In this document: piece by piece, positions 48,162-56,710 of the stretch
Position numbering within the stretch: position 1 is the first letter of the stretch
Layout of the letters: the number at the start of each line of letters is the position of its first letter
NCBI GenBank assembly: GCA_900546455.1
Contig: URCS01000001.1
Coordinates: forward strand, 3,662 to 67,661
From: an uncultured Collinsella sp.
Lineage (GTDB): Bacteria; Actinomycetota; Coriobacteriia; Coriobacteriales; Coriobacteriaceae
DNA length: 64,000 nt
Direction of reading: 5' to 3'
Position numbers and translations under genes: made by a program
The notes under the pieces: generated by a model
What the model was told of the DNA's origin: nothing
Databases searched by the model: none
The model's input: only the letters and a program-made list of their open reading frames with translations

Positions 48162-50912
48162 TTAAGCGGAACGCTTGGCCTCTAGCTTGGCCTGAGCGGC
48201 AGCCAGGCGCGCGAGGGGCACGCGATAGGGCGAGCAGGACACGTAGTCCACGTCGGCCGCGTTAAACAGGGCCTTGATGGACTTGGGGTCGCCGCCGTGC
48301 TCACCGCACACGCCAAAGTGCATGCCGGGGTTGGTGGCACGGCCCTTCTCGACTGCCATGCGCACCAGCTCGAGCACCGCCGAGTCGATGGTCTCGAAGG
48401 GGTTCTCCTTCAAGATCTTCTTGTGCAGGTACAGCGGGATGAACTTGGCCTCGGCATCGTCGCGGGAGAAGCCGAAGGTCGTCTGCGTGAGGTCGTTGGT
48501 GCCAAAGCAGAAGAAATCGGCGTGCTGGGCGATCTCGTCGGCGACCATGCAGGCGCGCGGCAGCTCGAGCATCGTACCCACAGGAATGTTGAGCTCCACG
48601 CCCTCCTCGGCGGAAACCTCGGCGATGACGCGCTCGATGACCTCACGGGTCTGGACATGCTCGGCCGTGATGGAGACGAGCGGGACCATAATCTCAGGAC
48701 GCGGGTCGACGCCCTCCTTGATGAGGCGGGCGGCAGCCGTTGCCACGGCACGGACCTGCATAAGCGGCAGGTCACCGAAGACGACGGACAGACGCACACC
48801 GCGCAGGCCGAGCATGGGGTTGGACTCGACCATGCCGTCGATGCGACGCAGGCGGGCACGCAGGGCGGCGAGCTCCTCCTCGGGAGCGCCAGCGGCCTCC
48901 TTCTTGGTGATGGCGACCTCGAGCTCGCGAGGATTATCTAGGAACTCATGAAGCGGCGGATCGATCAGGCGAACGACCACGTCGCGGCCGGTCATGGTCT
49001 TAAACATGGCCAGGAAGTCCTCGGTCTGGACCTTGAGCAGATCGGCCAAGGCCTGCTGCTTCACGGCCTCGTCATCGGACAGGATGAAGCTCTGGATGAT
49101 GTTCTTGCGATCGCCCAGGAACATATGCTCGGTGCGGCACAGGCCGATGGCCTCGGCGCCAAACTCGAGCGCGAGCTCGGCGTCCTCGGGGTTGTCGGCG
49201 TTGACGCGCACGTGGTTGGCGTGGCCGCAGGTCTCATCCAGACGAATCTCATCGGCCCAGGACAGGATAGTGTCCAGGTCACCAGTAAGCTCGGCGGAGA
49301 CCAAGTCAACGGCGCCGTCGACAACGATGCCCTGGGTACCGTCGATGGAGATGATGTCGCCCTCGTGCAGTACGCGATCGCTACCCTCGATACGCACGAC
49401 CTTCTCGGCCGCGTCGATATGGAAGCGCTCGACACCGCAGACGCAGGGCGTACCCATGCCGCGGGCGATAACGGCGGCATGGCTCGTCTTGCCACCGTGG
49501 CTCGTCAGGATGCCCTCGGCGGCAACCATGCCCTTCAGGTCGTCAGGGTTGGTCTCCCAACGGACCAGGATGACCTTGTGGCCCTCGGCGGAACGCGCGA
49601 CGGCGTCGTCGCTCGAGAACACGACCTCGCCCACGGCGGCACCGGGGCTGGCGTTAAGACCGGTCGCGAGCGCCTCGTACTTCTTGGAGGAGTCGAACTG
49701 CGGGTGCAGGAGCTGATCGAGCTGCGCAGGATCGATGCGGCCCACGGCCTCCTCGCGGGTGATGAGGCCCTCCTCGACCATCTCGATGGCGATGCGCAGG
49801 GCGGCGGTGGCGGTTCGCTTGCCCACGCGGGTCTGGAGCATCCAGAGCTTGCCCTGCTCGATGGTGAACTCGATGTCGCACATGTCGCGATAGTGATCCT
49901 CGAGCGTCAGGAACACGCGCTCGAGCTCCTCGCCTGCGGACTCAAGCCCCGGAGTGGTCTTGAGATCGGCGATGGGCTCGGTGTTGCGAATGCCGGCGAC
50001 GACGTCCTCGCCCTGGGCGTTGACCAGAAAGTCGCCGTAGAACTCCTTGGTGCCGTCGGCCGGGTTGCGGGTGAAGGCGACGCCGGTCGCAGAGGTCTCG
50101 CCCTTGTTGCCAAAAGCCATGGCCTGGACGTTGACGGCGGTGCCGAGCTCGTCGGAGATGCCGTGCTGCTTGCGGTAAATGCAGGCGCGCTCGTTCATCC
50201 AGCTGCCAAAGACGGCCTGGATGGCAAGGCGAAGCTGGAGCTCCGGATCGTGCGGAAAGACGGGCTTACCATCGGCGACCTCGAGCTCGGGGTACAGGGC
50301 GGCCTCGACGTTGGCGGAGAAGATGCCCTTGAAGGTCTCGACGAGCTCCTGCAGGTCCTCGGCCGAAAGCTCGGAATCGACGCGGACGCCGGCAACCAGG
50401 CGGGCCTGGGTCAGGGCGTTCTCGAACAGGTCGGCGTCGACGCCCATGACGACGTTGGAGAACATCTGGATAAAGCGGCGATAGCTGTCCCAAGCAAAGC
50501 GCGGGTTCTGCGTCTGGGCGATGAGGCCCAGGACGGAATCGTCGTTGAGGCCCAGATTGAGGACCGTGTCCATCATGCCGGGCATGGAGAACGGAGCGCC
50601 AGAGCGCACCGAGACGAGCAGCGGATCGTTGGCATCTCCGAGCTTCTTGCCGCAGCGGGCTTCGAGGTCGGCCTCGGCGGCAACGATCTCGTCAAGCGCG
50701 CCGGCAGGCCAAACATTGCCGGCACCGGAGTACTCAACGCAGGTCTGGCAGGTAATGGTAAAGCCACCGGGGACCGGCAGGCCGATACGGCTCATCTCGG
50801 CAAGGTTAGCGCCCTTGCCGCCAAGCACAAAGTTCATAGACTTGTCGCCCTCGGTGACACAAGTGCCCTGGGCGTCGGTTCCAAAACGGTAAACCCTCTT
50901 GCAATCGCTCAC
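48162..50912 (-). CDS. ppdK: Pyruvate, phosphate dikinase
   Basis: Interconverts pyruvate, ATP and Pi with PEP, AMP and PPi. It has 916 residues. The N-terminal ATP-grasp has NFVLGGKGANLAEMSRIG. The phosphohistidine motif GGKTSHAAVIARGMGTPCV is intact, and the C-terminal PEP barrel ends with the catalytic cysteine in FGVCGEHGGDP. The start is GTG at 50912 with AGAAGGGGA upstream. Its usual regulator, ppsR, lies 11.7 kb away across the accessory island. Confidence 0.96.
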   Translation of the reverse strand: MSDCKRVYRFGTDAQGTCVTEGDKSMNFVLGGKGANLAEMSRIGLPVPGGFTITCQTCVEYSGAGNVWPAGALDEIVAAEADLEARCGKKLGDANDPLLVSVRSGAPFSMPGMMDTVLNLGLNDDSVLGLIAQTQNPRFAWDSYRRFIQMFSNVVMGVDADLFENALTQARLVAGVRVDSELSAEDLQELVETFKGIFSANVEAALYPELEVADGKPVFPHDPELQLRLAIQAVFGSWMNERACIYRKQHGISDELGTAVNVQAMAFGNKGETSATGVAFTRNPADGTKEFYGDFLVNAQGEDVVAGIRNTEPIADLKTTPGLESAGEELERVFLTLEDHYRDMCDIEFTIEQGKLWMLQTRVGKRTATAALRIAIEMVEEGLITREEAVGRIDPAQLDQLLHPQFDSSKKYEALATGLNASPGAAVGEVVFSSDDAVARSAEGHKVILVRWETNPDDLKGMVAAEGILTSHGGKTSHAAVIARGMGTPCVCGVERFHIDAAEKVVRIEGSDRVLHEGDIISIDGTQGIVVDGAVDLVSAELTGDLDTILSWADEIRLDETCGHANHVRVNADNPEDAELALEFGAEAIGLCRTEHMFLGDRKNIIQSFILSDDEAVKQQALADLLKVQTEDFLAMFKTMTGRDVVVRLIDPPLHEFLDNPRELEVAITKKEAAGAPEEELAALRARLRRIDGMVESNPMLGLRGVRLSVVFGDLPLMQVRAVATAAARLIKEGVDPRPEIMVPLVSITAEHVQTREVIERVIAEVSAEEGVELNIPVGTMLELPRACMVADEIAQHADFFCFGTNDLTQTTFGFSRDDAEAKFIPLYLHKKILKENPFETIDSAVLELVRMAVEKGRATNPGMHFGVCGEHGGDPKSIKALFNAADVDYVSCSPYRVPLARLAAAQAKLEAKRSA

Positions 50913-51087
50913 GATACTTCCCCTTCTATGTGTTCGCACACACGACCGTGGTAACGAATCGACCCGCCGGATGCGGACCGTGAGGGAACTATACGGCGGG
51001 TTTTGGGCGGGCTTGAGCAGAGGCTGCGCGGTTTGGTAAACGTGCTAAAGCTGGCGGTAAACGGTAGGTAAAGGTGGTTACCTTATG

Positions 51088-51149
51088 AAGATACCAGTAC
51101 AACGTAGTCGCAGGTCAAAAGCGGTATAAACTGCTAAAACGCTTTAGCA
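51088..51149 (-). promoter_or_regulatory. ppdK promoter with LacI-type palindrome
   Basis: On the minus strand TTGACC (51113-51118) and extended -10 TGGTATCTT (51088-51096) are separated by 19 bases from box to box. Upstream, TGCTAAAACGCTTTAGCA (51132-51149) is a near-perfect palindrome centred on CG. Its TAAAACGCTT core recurs upstream of adhE. Confidence 0.5.
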
Positions 51150-51244
51150 AAAAGCTGTAATTATTGGAATGGAATCTCTTAAACTACGCAATAGCCAAGA
51201 AAGACAAAATCTATCAGAAGTATTTGTCCCAGGGATTTTGGTCA

Positions 51245-51370
51245 GAGTAGCTAATTTGGGACGGGGCTATTTTAGCCACCCCGGCAGATAGCGCGAATGC
51301 TTTGGCGGAGTAACGGCCGGGGTAGCTAAAAAAGCCCCATTACAGTTTGAGTCGTCCGAAAGGGCGGCTC
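51245..51370 (+). repeat. Structured intergenic repeat-like element
   Basis: A 23-base stem, 51263-51285 with 51316-51338 (21 of 23 positions pair), is followed by a second hairpin at 51350-51369. As plus-strand RNA the second hairpin has a GAAA tetraloop and G-U pairs. The first 19 bases, GAGTAGCTAATTTGGGACG, occur inverted at 62629-62647. It looks like a member of a dispersed repeat family. Confidence 0.6.
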
Positions 51371-51658
51371 CTTACTAGTTCTGGTAATACGATTGAGCCG
51401 TACCGATGGTCGCTGGCCGACCGCGACCGCGACGCGGCCTCCACCCGAGACCCCCATCTCGACACATAGCCCGTCATCCGACGAAAGCGCGCAGGTCGTC
51501 CTGTATAGGCGCATGGTGTCCCCCTCCGCCGCAAGAGGGAAACGAAAAAGCCCCTCTTTGCCACTACGGACAAAAGGGGCCTCCCAGGGGAAACGTGTTA
51601 CAAAGCCTTCTTTGCAGGACGATGAAGATCAGAAACCCAACGTCGTACGCGTAGGGAC
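51371..51658 (-). terminator. Gene-free stretch ending in a terminator for the ABC genes
   Basis: No convincing gene is seen; short frames here lack ribosome sites and family features. At 51550-51580 GCCCCTTTTG pairs with CAAAGAGGGGC, followed on the minus strand by TTTTTCG. It would end the transcript of the ABC-transporter operon. Confidence 0.6.
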
Positions 51659-52358
51659 TTACCCAACACCCACGCCATTTCGATCTTCTGGGCCTTCAAC
51701 GCCACGTCCCGATAAGCATCCGGGCATCGGAATGACCTCGTCGCAAGCCGCAAGCATCTCTTCGTCATGAGTGACAACAATTACAATATGGTCTCTCTTA
51801 ACCTCATGAAGCAATTTAATTAGCGCGCTCCGGCTCTTCGCATCAAGCGCTGAAGTTGACTCAAGAAACAACATGACGTCCGGCGATTTCAACATCTGCC
51901 GCACAATTGCGATGTTCTGCTTCTCCCCGCCGGACACCCCTCCTTTCTTGCTGCCAAGCATCGCTGCCGCCCCGTTCTCCGCAGCGGCAATCATTTTGTC
52001 TAACCCCAATATGGCAAGCATCCGATTCAGTTTGTCGGCCTCGAAATCATCAGAAAGCAGCGTAAGATTATCGAGGATCGTCCCCCCAACAATAGGGGGC
52101 TCTTGCTCCGTAATGCCAACTCGGCACCGCCGCAATGCGTATCGGTCGATGCGACGCTGTGATACCCCGTTGTAGAGGACGGCCCCTTCCGTGTTATCTG
52201 GATATAGACCCAATATCACTGACAGCAGCGAGCTCTTCCCCGAGCCATTTCTTCTTGCTTACTGTTTTTCTTATATTGTAACGATTTTCGATAAGAGGAA
52301 AGATTACTCCATGACGCGCAAGCCCGAACTCTAAGCGTTTCCCATCAGCATTGCCCAT
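51659..52358 (-). pseudogene. ABC exporter gene with large internal deletion
   Basis: An ATG at 52358, overlapping the end of the intact ABC gene, opens MGNADGKRLEFGLARHG and reaches IRKTVSKKKW, which looks like the cytoplasmic N terminus of an exporter. Near 52250 the sequence jumps out of frame to NGSGKSSLLS, the Walker A of a nucleotide-binding domain. That domain continues through VSGGEKQNIAIVRQ, the Walker B region VMLFLESTSALD and the switch VVTHDEEM. The membrane domain is missing, with Glu of Walker B retained and the Asp before it replaced by Leu (FLES). Probably an inactivated partner of the intact ABC gene. Confidence 0.8.
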
Positions 52359-53949
52359 TTTTCGGATCGAAATCCAAATCCAGCTTCCTATCGCATGCTG
52401 AAATCAAATCCTGATCATGGCTTACAACAAGAATTAGCTGATCGAAGGGATTTCGATGAATATACTCCGTGAACTCCCGACGGCTTTCTTCATCTAAATC
52501 GTTCGTTGGTTCATCGAACACAAGCACTTCCGGCTGCCTGCGAAGTGCTGCGAATATCCTTAGCTTTCGATACTCTCCACCAGAAAGGTCTCTACAATTC
52601 TTGCCTTTTAACGATTCGACGGTTCGATAGAAACTCGGCACAAGCTCTCGGAGGTTTTCGCTCGATCCCCGAATCGACGTCCTCTCAAGGTAATTCTCCA
52701 CCGTTTCGTTCGGAATAAAGAGCTTTTGCGGGCACACCGCAAACAGGTCCCGTCGGATCGTCTCCATATCGAGCTCTTCATATGGCACCGACCCCAAAGC
52801 CCGATGTCCCCCAGCAGAATATAGTCCAAGGAGCACCTTCAGAAACGTGCTTTTTCCGCATCCGTTCGGCCCGGTAATGGCATAGGTTTTTCCTTCCTCC
52901 ACCTCCACGGAGAGGTCGCGGTATAAGTAGGGCTTTCCCGCGTATCGGTACGCGATGTTGGACAACGATATGCTCTCCACGTGCCCAACCGTGAGGGTGC
53001 CGCGGTCCTCGGCGTCCTCCGTCAGAGCCCCCAATCGGTCGAACGAGGCCCTTGCGTCCTGATACGATTTGAAATAATTCAAAAAATACTTGAAGCATCC
53101 GAACGCCATCGAGTAATACGAGTTCACCATTGTGAACTCGCCTAAGCTCATTCTTCCGCTCAATATTTCCATCCCGGAGATCACGAGCAGTGCCCCCCGA
53201 AACACAGACGAGATCAGGCCGTCGCTTGATGTGGCCAGATTCGAGACCCTACTTGCTTTCATGTAAATCGGGTAGTACCCCTCGAATACCCCTTTGAGCG
53301 TCCGAGCGCTCTGGTTATATGCGCCATCGCACTTAATGTCAAACAACTGCGACAGCTCGCCGCTCACGGACGCGAAAAGCTTACTCAAACCCTCCTTGTT
53401 CGCAAGCGAACTGTTGTACAACGGCTTTTTCAACGCCCTGAATAAAATGAAGTACGCAACAAGCGAACATGCACTTAACACCAGGAACACCGGATTAATC
53501 GAAAACAGGATGATGCATATCAACACAACCAGAACGATGTTAAGCCCGATCGTCAGGAAGTTGTTCACGACAAACGATGACACCGCATTCGAATCCGCAT
53601 ACACCCTCTGCGTTGTATAGGATGGATCCGCCTGCTCCCCCTTTTCCAGGGGCCCCCGTTCAAACGACTCACACGTGGTCCCCATCAGTCTCGTCGTCAT
53701 CTCCAAGATGACGCGCGATACGTTCACACCCATCGCATACGACATGAAGGAGGCCGATATCCCTATGCCCGCAACAAAGGCCGCAAACCACACGACGCGA
53801 GATGGATCCCTATTCGTCACGAGAAAGTCTACAAACCCACCGTTTAAGGCGGGCATGACGCACGAGAGAGCAAAATTCACCAGCATGAGAATCACGAAAA
53901 GCCGTGACCCTTTACACCGAAACAACTCGTGAACCGTCTTCTTAAACAT
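52345..53949 (-). CDS. ABC exporter (membrane plus nucleotide-binding domains)
   Basis: Half-transporter of 534 residues. About six membrane helices fill the first 300 residues, starting VILMLVNFALSCVMPALNGG. The ATPase domain has Walker A GPNGCGKST, signature LSGGEYRKLRI, Walker B VLVFDEPTND and switch VVSHDQDLI. No peptidase domain is present, so it does not cleave leaders itself. The start at 53949 (MFKKTVHELF) has GGAG five bases upstream. It is divergent from the radical SAM operon and is the likely exporter or self-protection pump for its peptide. Confidence 0.88.
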   Translation of the reverse strand: MFKKTVHELFRCKGSRLFVILMLVNFALSCVMPALNGGFVDFLVTNRDPSRVVWFAAFVAGIGISASFMSYAMGVNVSRVILEMTTRLMGTTCESFERGPLEKGEQADPSYTTQRVYADSNAVSSFVVNNFLTIGLNIVLVVLICIILFSINPVFLVLSACSLVAYFILFRALKKPLYNSSLANKEGLSKLFASVSGELSQLFDIKCDGAYNQSARTLKGVFEGYYPIYMKASRVSNLATSSDGLISSVFRGALLVISGMEILSGRMSLGEFTMVNSYYSMAFGCFKYFLNYFKSYQDARASFDRLGALTEDAEDRGTLTVGHVESISLSNIAYRYAGKPYLYRDLSVEVEEGKTYAITGPNGCGKSTFLKVLLGLYSAGGHRALGSVPYEELDMETIRRDLFAVCPQKLFIPNETVENYLERTSIRGSSENLRELVPSFYRTVESLKGKNCRDLSGGEYRKLRIFAALRRQPEVLVFDEPTNDLDEESRREFTEYIHRNPFDQLILVVSHDQDLISACDRKLDLDFDPKNGQC

Positions 53950-54045
53950 GCCAGCTCCCATCAAGCGGCCTTTTATCCAAAACTGAATTTGCTCGCCGCT
54001 TAATCGCTCCCATATATCCCTTGTTGTTAATCCTTGCTCAAGACA

Positions 54046-54399
54046 TTATCTCGGGTTGCGGTGCCCAGGATTCCATTTCACCTTTATATACATACGAATA
54101 AGCCCCCTATTTGCATAGGCAAGCGCGGCGATTATAACAGCAGCCACCATCAGACCGAGAATAGCCCTTTTGTCCGGAAAAAGGGACGAGAGAAAAAGGC
54201 ATATTGCGGAGAAAACTATAGACGCCCCCACCACTCGGTTTGCGCCTAGAGACTCGGCCGTCCGCTTTGCCTCCTCTAAACGCTCTCCCGATAGCAATGA
54301 CATTCCGGCAAGCAATCCCGTGAGCTTGCCTCGATATATCATTATTCCGAACAACAGCAGCAGGCATGACCCCACCATTGAAACCACAACGTCCGACAT
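54046..54399 (-). CDS. DUF3784-like small membrane protein
   Basis: 117 residues with three hydrophobic segments. An N-terminal helix (VVVSMVGSCLLLLFGIMIYR) is followed by GKLTGLLAGMSLLSGE, the pattern of DUF3784 proteins. These are often found beside small-peptide ABC operons. The start at 54399 (MSDVVVSM) has GGAG eight bases upstream. It precedes the ABC exporter gene by 96 bases. Immunity or an accessory transport role is an inference. Confidence 0.65.
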   Translation of the reverse strand: MSDVVVSMVGSCLLLLFGIMIYRGKLTGLLAGMSLLSGERLEEAKRTAESLGANRVVGASIVFSAICLFLSSLFPDKRAILGLMVAAVIIAALAYANRGLIRMYIKVKWNPGHRNPR

Positions 54400-54575
54400 C
54401 GCCATCACTCCAGTCCACTCCTTCAATACCAGCCCTATCGACAAACATCAAAACTTTTTTTAACCTAATATTGTATATCGATATAAATATATTCTTTTAT
54501 ATATCGTTTCGATTTGTGATATTTTATCGAACGAGTTGCTATTCGAGGAAGATAGGCCACAACCAAAGGAGATCA
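54400..54575 (+). promoter_or_regulatory. AT-rich divergent promoter region of RiPP system A
   Basis: Contains the perfect palindrome TATATCGATATA (54474-54485), related ATATCG copies nearby, and TGCTATTCG resembling an extended -10 before the plus-strand operon. The composition is far more AT-rich than the chromosome around it. Confidence 0.45.
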
Positions 54576-55469
54576 ATGGAATCCATGAATGTTTGGAGCG
54601 CGCAAATCTCATCATTGCCTGGAGTCATCCCTATCCCCCTCGACCCAAGCTACCTTCGCAGTGAACCAAATAACCGCCTGAGCGTCCTAAGCTCAGATGG
54701 GAAACAAATCTATACGATCCTCAACAGGGTCGCTAAAGAGATTCTTGACTTATGCGACGGCACCTGCGATTTGCCCAAAATTCTCCGTCTGTTCCAAGAA
54801 AAATACCCAGATCAACCGCGCGAGACGCTAGCGCATGACCTGGCCCAAACCCTGCATAGCCTGACCGTAAACTGTCTTATCGTTTGGAAGAAAGAAGGGA
54901 GATATATGAACGACCCTTTCGGCTCCGATTACCTAACATCGGTGAATCCCGACGAGCTGCTTATTCTCGCGGACGCGAGCAGGTTTGCTGAAATCGAAGA
55001 GGCGGCTGCAAAATCCCTCTCTGCAAAACAGTCCAAAAATGGCAATAGGATCTATTTCTCTGAGTTCGACGTTGAGCCCGAATTGGAGAACTTTCTGGTT
55101 CTTCGCCAAAGGCTCTTTTCCTTTACCCATGATTATTTTCTACTCACGAGCCAGTCCGGAGAAATTAATGGATTGATAATATGCGAGCCGGCCACTAATC
55201 CCGCCGGCCGCAGCGTCATCATCAAATTTATCTCATGCAGCTCCACGCTGCTTGCCGGTGTGCTCGACCGCCTTGCGGAATACTACGGATCTTCCGCTCC
55301 CAAAGCCTACCGCGCGCTCAGAATTGACGCGCCTGATTCCACCCCAATCGCCGAACAACTTGACCATTCCGACCAGCGCCTTGGCTTTTCCTTAGTCGGC
55401 ACCCTGCCCAATGAGCTCGACTCGGGCGACGTCAAGCTGTTTGTTCGCCCGCTCGATAAGAAGCAATAA
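54576..55469 (+). CDS. PqqD-like peptide-recognition protein fused to a GNAT-like domain
   Basis: 297 residues. Residues 25-110 or so have the PqqD/RRE pattern (NRLSVLSSDGKQIYTILN, then VAKEILDLCDGTCDLPKIL), which in known systems binds the leader peptide and presents it to the radical SAM enzyme. The remaining 170 residues resemble an acetyltransferase: a central beta sheet, a long helix (LLAGVLDRLAEYY) and the terminal LGFSLVGTLPNEL. The start at 54576 follows AAAGGAG. It overlaps the radical SAM gene by one base. The GNAT assignment is tentative. Confidence 0.7.
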   Translation: MESMNVWSAQISSLPGVIPIPLDPSYLRSEPNNRLSVLSSDGKQIYTILNRVAKEILDLCDGTCDLPKILRLFQEKYPDQPRETLAHDLAQTLHSLTVNCLIVWKKEGRYMNDPFGSDYLTSVNPDELLILADASRFAEIEEAAAKSLSAKQSKNGNRIYFSEFDVEPELENFLVLRQRLFSFTHDYFLLTSQSGEINGLIICEPATNPAGRSVIIKFISCSSTLLAGVLDRLAEYYGSSAPKAYRALRIDAPDSTPIAEQLDHSDQRLGFSLVGTLPNELDSGDVKLFVRPLDKKQ

Positions 55470-56515
55470 TGAGCATGCCGGCAATAATCGGAGCGCCCCA
55501 CAGCGTTGCGCTCGACATTACAAACAAATGCAACCTTCGTTGTCTACACTGCTTCAACAACAGTGGAGAAAACGATGTCGTCGCGAACGAATTATCCGAC
55601 AACGAAGTCCTCGAACTCGTCGACTCGATTTGTCAAATGCACCCCTTTAGCTTCTGCTTCTGCGGAGGCGAGACCCTCCTGCGAAAGGATCTTGTCATCG
55701 AGTCCTTGCGGCGGCTCAGCGCATCTGGCGTCAAATGCAACCTCGTGTCAAACGGTCTGCTCGCAAACTCAAATACTTTGCATGAGCTCGAACGCGCCGG
55801 TTTAAACGGCATACAGTTTAGCCTCGATGGCCTACGCGATTCTCACGAACATATGCGAGGACTCTCGGGATTATACGACCGGGTGCTCGACGCCATCGAT
55901 ATCACGCTGAACGAAACCTCACTGCACCTTTCAATTGCCTTTTGTCCGACATCGTTCAATGTCGACGATTTCAAACCAGTTTGCACGATGCTTCGAGACA
56001 AGCTGAAATCGTCGGGTAGAACTGACCGAATTGACCTTAGAGTTCAGCCGCTCATGCTCCTCGGTAGAGCCCGAAGAAACCGCACGATTCGCCCTTCGAA
56101 TAATCAATACCGTCGGCTAGTCAACACGATCAATGACCTTCGATACGATCCGGACTATCGAGGCTATTTCATGCTTGAGTGGGGCGACCCCATCGACCAC
56201 TTGGTCAGATTCCCTCAACTGCAAATGCAATTTGACCAAGTGGCCATCCACGCCAATGGCGATATCGTCGCATCCCCCTATATACCTCTCATCATCGGAA
56301 ACGTTCGCAAACACAGCCTTCAGGAATACTACGATGCCGGAATGGCAACCGTTTGGGATAAGCCCGTTGTTACCGCGTTGGCCAATCGTATGCACTCGAT
56401 TGACGAGATGGAAGAGATCTCATCGTTGATTGCAGACATCAATATGGACGGCGACCTCTATATCGACCTGATCGACGATGATCTAGGCGACCTGAGCGTC
56501 CTGTCACAATTCTAA
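55469..56515 (+). CDS. Radical SAM peptide-maturation enzyme lacking SPASM cysteines
   Basis: 348 residues. The cluster motif CNLRCLHC is at residues 21-28, and CGGETLLRKD (the GGE motif) is at 65-74. The C terminus keeps the shape of a SPASM region, NGDIVASPYIPLIIGNV then SLQEYYDAG, but Ser and Pro stand where cluster cysteines are expected, and there is no cysteine after residue 172. It probably binds only the SAM-cleaving cluster. Its position between the PqqD-like gene and the small precursor gene makes peptide modification the likely job. Confidence 0.85.
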   Translation: MSMPAIIGAPHSVALDITNKCNLRCLHCFNNSGENDVVANELSDNEVLELVDSICQMHPFSFCFCGGETLLRKDLVIESLRRLSASGVKCNLVSNGLLANSNTLHELERAGLNGIQFSLDGLRDSHEHMRGLSGLYDRVLDAIDITLNETSLHLSIAFCPTSFNVDDFKPVCTMLRDKLKSSGRTDRIDLRVQPLMLLGRARRNRTIRPSNNQYRRLVNTINDLRYDPDYRGYFMLEWGDPIDHLVRFPQLQMQFDQVAIHANGDIVASPYIPLIIGNVRKHSLQEYYDAGMATVWDKPVVTALANRMHSIDEMEEISSLIADINMDGDLYIDLIDDDLGDLSVLSQF

Positions 56516-56527
56516 GGAGATGTTCCC

Positions 56528-56710
56528 ATGTATGAGACCCCAGAAGTAGAGAAGATGGATTCCAAAACCGGCCCCGTTCCCGTTGTGGTCAACTTTGCAG
56601 CCGTCGTGGATAACGTAGTCGCAGCCGTCTATGATGCCGTCGTTGCGGCCTACGCATTCTGGTACTCGGCAGACAACGACGGCACCGGGACGAGTGCAGC
56701 ACAGAACTAG
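56528..56710 (+). CDS. Candidate RiPP precursor peptide, system A
   Basis: 60 residues. The start MYETPEVEKM carries a YxxP motif like those read by PqqD-like domains in lasso and other RiPP leaders. Residues 19-48 are Val/Ala-rich with a seven-residue pattern: N22, N29, D36 in one register and D28, Y35, Y42 in the next. The tail SADNDGTGTSAAQN is polar. TAAGGAGA precedes the ATG, 12 bases after the radical SAM stop. No cysteines are present, so thioether chemistry is excluded. Its role as precursor is inferred from context and composition. Confidence 0.7.
   Translation: MYETPEVEKMDSKTGPVPVVVNFAAVVDNVVAAVYDAVVAAYAFWYSADNDGTGTSAAQN

Noticed and set aside
48948..50954. 668-codon plus-strand frame over ppdK
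   Set aside because: Antisense shadow of a complete, conserved ppdK.
51326..51573. Short minus-strand frames in the gap left of the ABC genes
   Set aside because: They lie over a structured repeat and a terminator and have no ribosome sites.
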